From CAWVWD01 sp045106825 (lineage in GTDB: Bacteria; Bacteroidota; Bacteroidia; Chitinophagales; Saprospiraceae), in contig JBGCFH010000243.1 in assembly GCA_045106825.1 (NCBI GenBank), positions 1-26,373 of the forward strand: a DNA stretch of 26,373 bases, read 5' to 3'. Made by a program: the position numbers and the translations under genes. Below are positions 25,501 through 26,373 of the stretch, one piece after another. How positions within the stretch are numbered: position 1 is the stretch's first letter; each line of letters opens with the position of its first letter. The notes beneath the pieces were generated by a model. It had not been told where the DNA came from, ran no database searches, and worked only from the letters and a program-made list of their open reading frames with translations.

Positions 25501-26164
25501 CATTTCCAGAGCTCAAAGTAAACTTATCAGCCGTTGTTTTAGTCGCTAAATCATAAATTGCTTCAGTGAAATTTCCATTTCCAGTATGATTTAGATTAAC
25601 AATATCGACCCAAACATCAGAAACCGCATCATCATAAATAATTTTACCATTATTGATTGTATATTCATCCAAATTCAATGCAAACTTCATAGGTTCAGCT
25701 TCCATTGTATCCAACTCTTCGGTTGGAATTGTAATGTCATAATTCGCCTTTCCGTTCTCCATAACTTTAACATAAAGCATTGGTTCATCTAATGTTATAC
25801 GTTCGATTTCCATCAATTCACCATTGATAATCGACATAATATCCAATCGAGTTTCAAAAGATTTTATATCCGCTAAACGAATACCTTTAAACTCTTCAAT
25901 TCCATCAACTTTTAAGCCTTCTAAACTCAATGTTATATCCGGAAAACTACGCAACATTCCAACGCCAACATCACTAAATTCGATTTTAGCACGAACGTTT
26001 TCGTTAATCACTTTTTGTACTTCATCTAATATTCTATCCTTAAAAAAGTAAGGAATCGCAACAGCAGCCAAAACGATTAGAAATAAGAAAATTCCTAATC
26101 CTTTTAGGATTCGTTTGAATATTGATTTTTTCTTTTTTGGTTGATTACTTGTTTTTTCTGTCAT
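22565..26164 (-). CDS. Giant AsmA-like membrane protein with C-terminal coiled coil
   Basis: This 1199-residue protein has a basic start (KKKKSIFKR), one transmembrane helix (about 20-41) and a large AsmA-type beta-rich region facing the periplasm. Its N-terminal AsmA part (about 45-145) includes FKDRILDEVQKVINE, and the AsmA C-terminal region spans about 800-1050. The middle has three related modules at about 485-538, 594-655 and 711-772. Each has an IENF-GKSDL-type strand set and ends in a DLNEIM-like motif, twice followed by GVEEGSTTE and a Ser/Thr/Glu-rich linker. Residues 1062-1199 are a highly charged predicted coiled coil with three near-identical 15-residue repeats (1092-1136), ending in basic FKKKKGGGEK. 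AsmA/TamB/YhdP relatives are thought to bridge the periplasm for lipid transport or envelope assembly. The coiled-coil tail is atypical. Confidence 0.87.
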   Translation of the reverse strand: MTEKTSNQPKKKKSIFKRILKGLGIFLFLIVLAAVAIPYFFKDRILDEVQKVINENVRAKIEFSDVGVGMLRSFPDITLSLEGLKVDGIEEFKGIRLADIKSFETRLDIMSIINGELMEIERITLDEPMLYVKVMENGKANYDITIPTEELDTMEAEPMKFALNLDEYTINNGKIIYDDAVSDVWVDIVNLNHTGNGNFTEAIYDLATKTTADKFTLSSGNVTYLNEAKTDIDFTINIDMPNSKYTFKENEVNFNALKLNFDGFVAMPGDDIEMDLKFGSPQTDFKSLLSMIPAAYTSDFSGVKASGKMGLDGTVKGIYNASKMPALDINLSVANGSFKYPDLPLGMSNINVKANVKSPNANFDNMVVNVPKFHIELDKNPFDAKFVLKTPMSDPNVNAEMKGKIDLAKLAKAFPMEGVKTLDGIINADIATKMKMSDVTAEKYDNVDFSGEMTITNMNYVADGMPNIKINDLTTEFTPQKINLDNFDANLGKSDLQVTGFVENPLTYFSGEKTMNGDLVVRSKKFDVNEWMEGSEPSQVQNPDADAIHAESEDEGIFDKFLFNVDAEFGQLIYDGYDMKNMKAKGAFAPAHFDIENFAMNLGKSDLQASGQIKNAFGYVFDGETVKGDIALKSNKLDLNEIMEMGVEEGSTTESKPNETKEESVPTEPEGEVFGRFDFMVDVDAKEINYDVYDLENLTAKGHLGHNEFDIENFGTKIGESDINGSARIFNALNYAFKPNETVSGDLVLNSKLMDLNDLMSIGVEEGSTTETATTTSETAATEPALIPSDMNFNIKANMGKVLYDKVTLNSMTGDLILKDSKVSMKDVRANTLGGSMKLNGSYDTKDVKNPKFAFGYDISQFQFEQSVKELASFKYILPIAEYMQGQFNSELTINGVLGKDMMPKWETLNASGILETVETAIKGNPTLDKIVNQLNASELNPFKVKDSKNFFEIKDGKFSIKPFTVKYKDVVFEIGGSHGINQSLDYTINTKIPRAMLEKSGVGAAANKGLDLLNGQASKLGLNLAQGDYIDLDVLLTGAIADPKYKLKLKGIGGKSDIETAAKQKLEEEAEKLKKEAEERLAKEKAALEGKAKAEADKLKKEAEAKAKAEADRLKKEAEARAKAEADRLKKEAEERIKKELGDKASAAAKAEAERLKKEAQKRIDDETKRKLEEEKKKIQEQLDKYNPFKKKKGGGEK
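22757..22891 (-). repeat. 45-bp tandem repeats in the AsmA-like gene
   Basis: Three consecutive 45-bp units encode KAKAEADKLKKEAEA, KAKAEADRLKKEAEA and RAKAEADRLKKEAEE (residues 1092-1136). The DNA copies are very similar. A diverged relative (KAEAERLKKEAQK, 1151-1163) follows. The repeats lengthen a charged helix that is probably a coiled coil. Copy number could vary among strains. Confidence 0.85.
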
Positions 26165-26275
26165 AGTTTTTTGTCTTTGTCTAATCAGTTGTCAGCCATT
26201 CTCGGTTTAAAAAATTTTATAATGCATTTTATAAAGAATTGATGCTTTTAATGACTTTTTTGCTTAAATAAGAAC

Positions 26276-26308
26276 ATTCGACATTCGATTTTAAATCGCC
26301 CGTCGAAT
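26276..26308. repeat. Nested palindrome upstream of the AsmA-like gene
   Basis: The arms attcgac (26276-26282) / gtcgaat (26302-26308) enclose cgattt (26286-26291) / aaatcg (26293-26298), with 3-nt mismatched spacers on each side. The element lies 112 bp or more upstream of the AsmA-like start codon. It may be the terminator of a gene lying beyond the window or another interspersed palindrome. The region 26165-26373 contains no gene I can support. Confidence 0.55.
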
Positions 26309-26373
26309 TCTTACTTAATTTAGATTGCAGATTATCGTAAAAATCACTAATTACAGCAAAACACATTACGAAT

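Noticed and set aside
26229..26373. Minus-strand open frame of about 47 codons running in from the right edge and ending at 26229
   Set aside because: It could be the C-terminus of a further gene, but it contains the nested palindrome at 26276-26308, shows no recognisable motif, and is short enough to be chance.

Overview
The window is AT-rich chromosomal DNA of a Bacteroidota bacterium, most likely Flavobacteriia-like. Supporting signs are a PorE-like lipoprotein with TPR, PD40, CRD and OmpA domains, a TonB-dependent receptor with an N-terminal carboxypeptidase-regulatory-like domain, many Bacteroidota-style lipoproteins, an SDR-type threonine dehydrogenase paired with Kbl, and an HMG-CoA synthase (mevalonate pathway). 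Start codons lack clear Shine-Dalgarno sequences. No tRNA, rRNA, CRISPR array, transposase or phage gene was seen.

Layout: (i) 1-2691 holds a repeat-like left edge and then tdh and kbl, which convert threonine to glycine plus acetyl-CoA. (ii) 2802-8679 holds two divergent envelope genes, a PorE-like lipoprotein (-) and a very long secreted WG-repeat protein (+), followed by a small DUF3291 protein (8758-9174). (iii) 9358-13624 holds HMG-CoA synthase (-) and, divergently, a copper P-type ATPase. (iv) 14085-18346 holds a TonB-dependent receptor, a DUF6624-like/TPR lipoprotein (-) and a small unknown lipoprotein. (v) 18450-26164 is five genes on the minus strand, in transcription order: a giant AsmA-like protein, a cysteine-rich lipoprotein, a YHYH-domain lipoprotein, a lipoprotein fusing cytochrome c to a sugar dehydrogenase, and an orphan LytTR response regulator. 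Hairpins between most of them argue against one long operon.

The genes are mostly housekeeping and envelope functions rather than one cassette. The most distinctive signal lies between and inside them. Nearly every junction carries a palindromic or tandem element (1344-1463, 2693-2796, 4839-4998, 13752-13793, 14035-14064, 19234-19322 and others). The copper ATPase appears to carry similar palindromic DNA in frame, as two extra segments in its nucleotide-binding domain. This looks like an interspersed palindromic-repeat population able to enter genes without breaking the frame, and it is the observation most worth checking. Candidate second: the block of exported redox or metal-type lipoproteins at 19326-22420.
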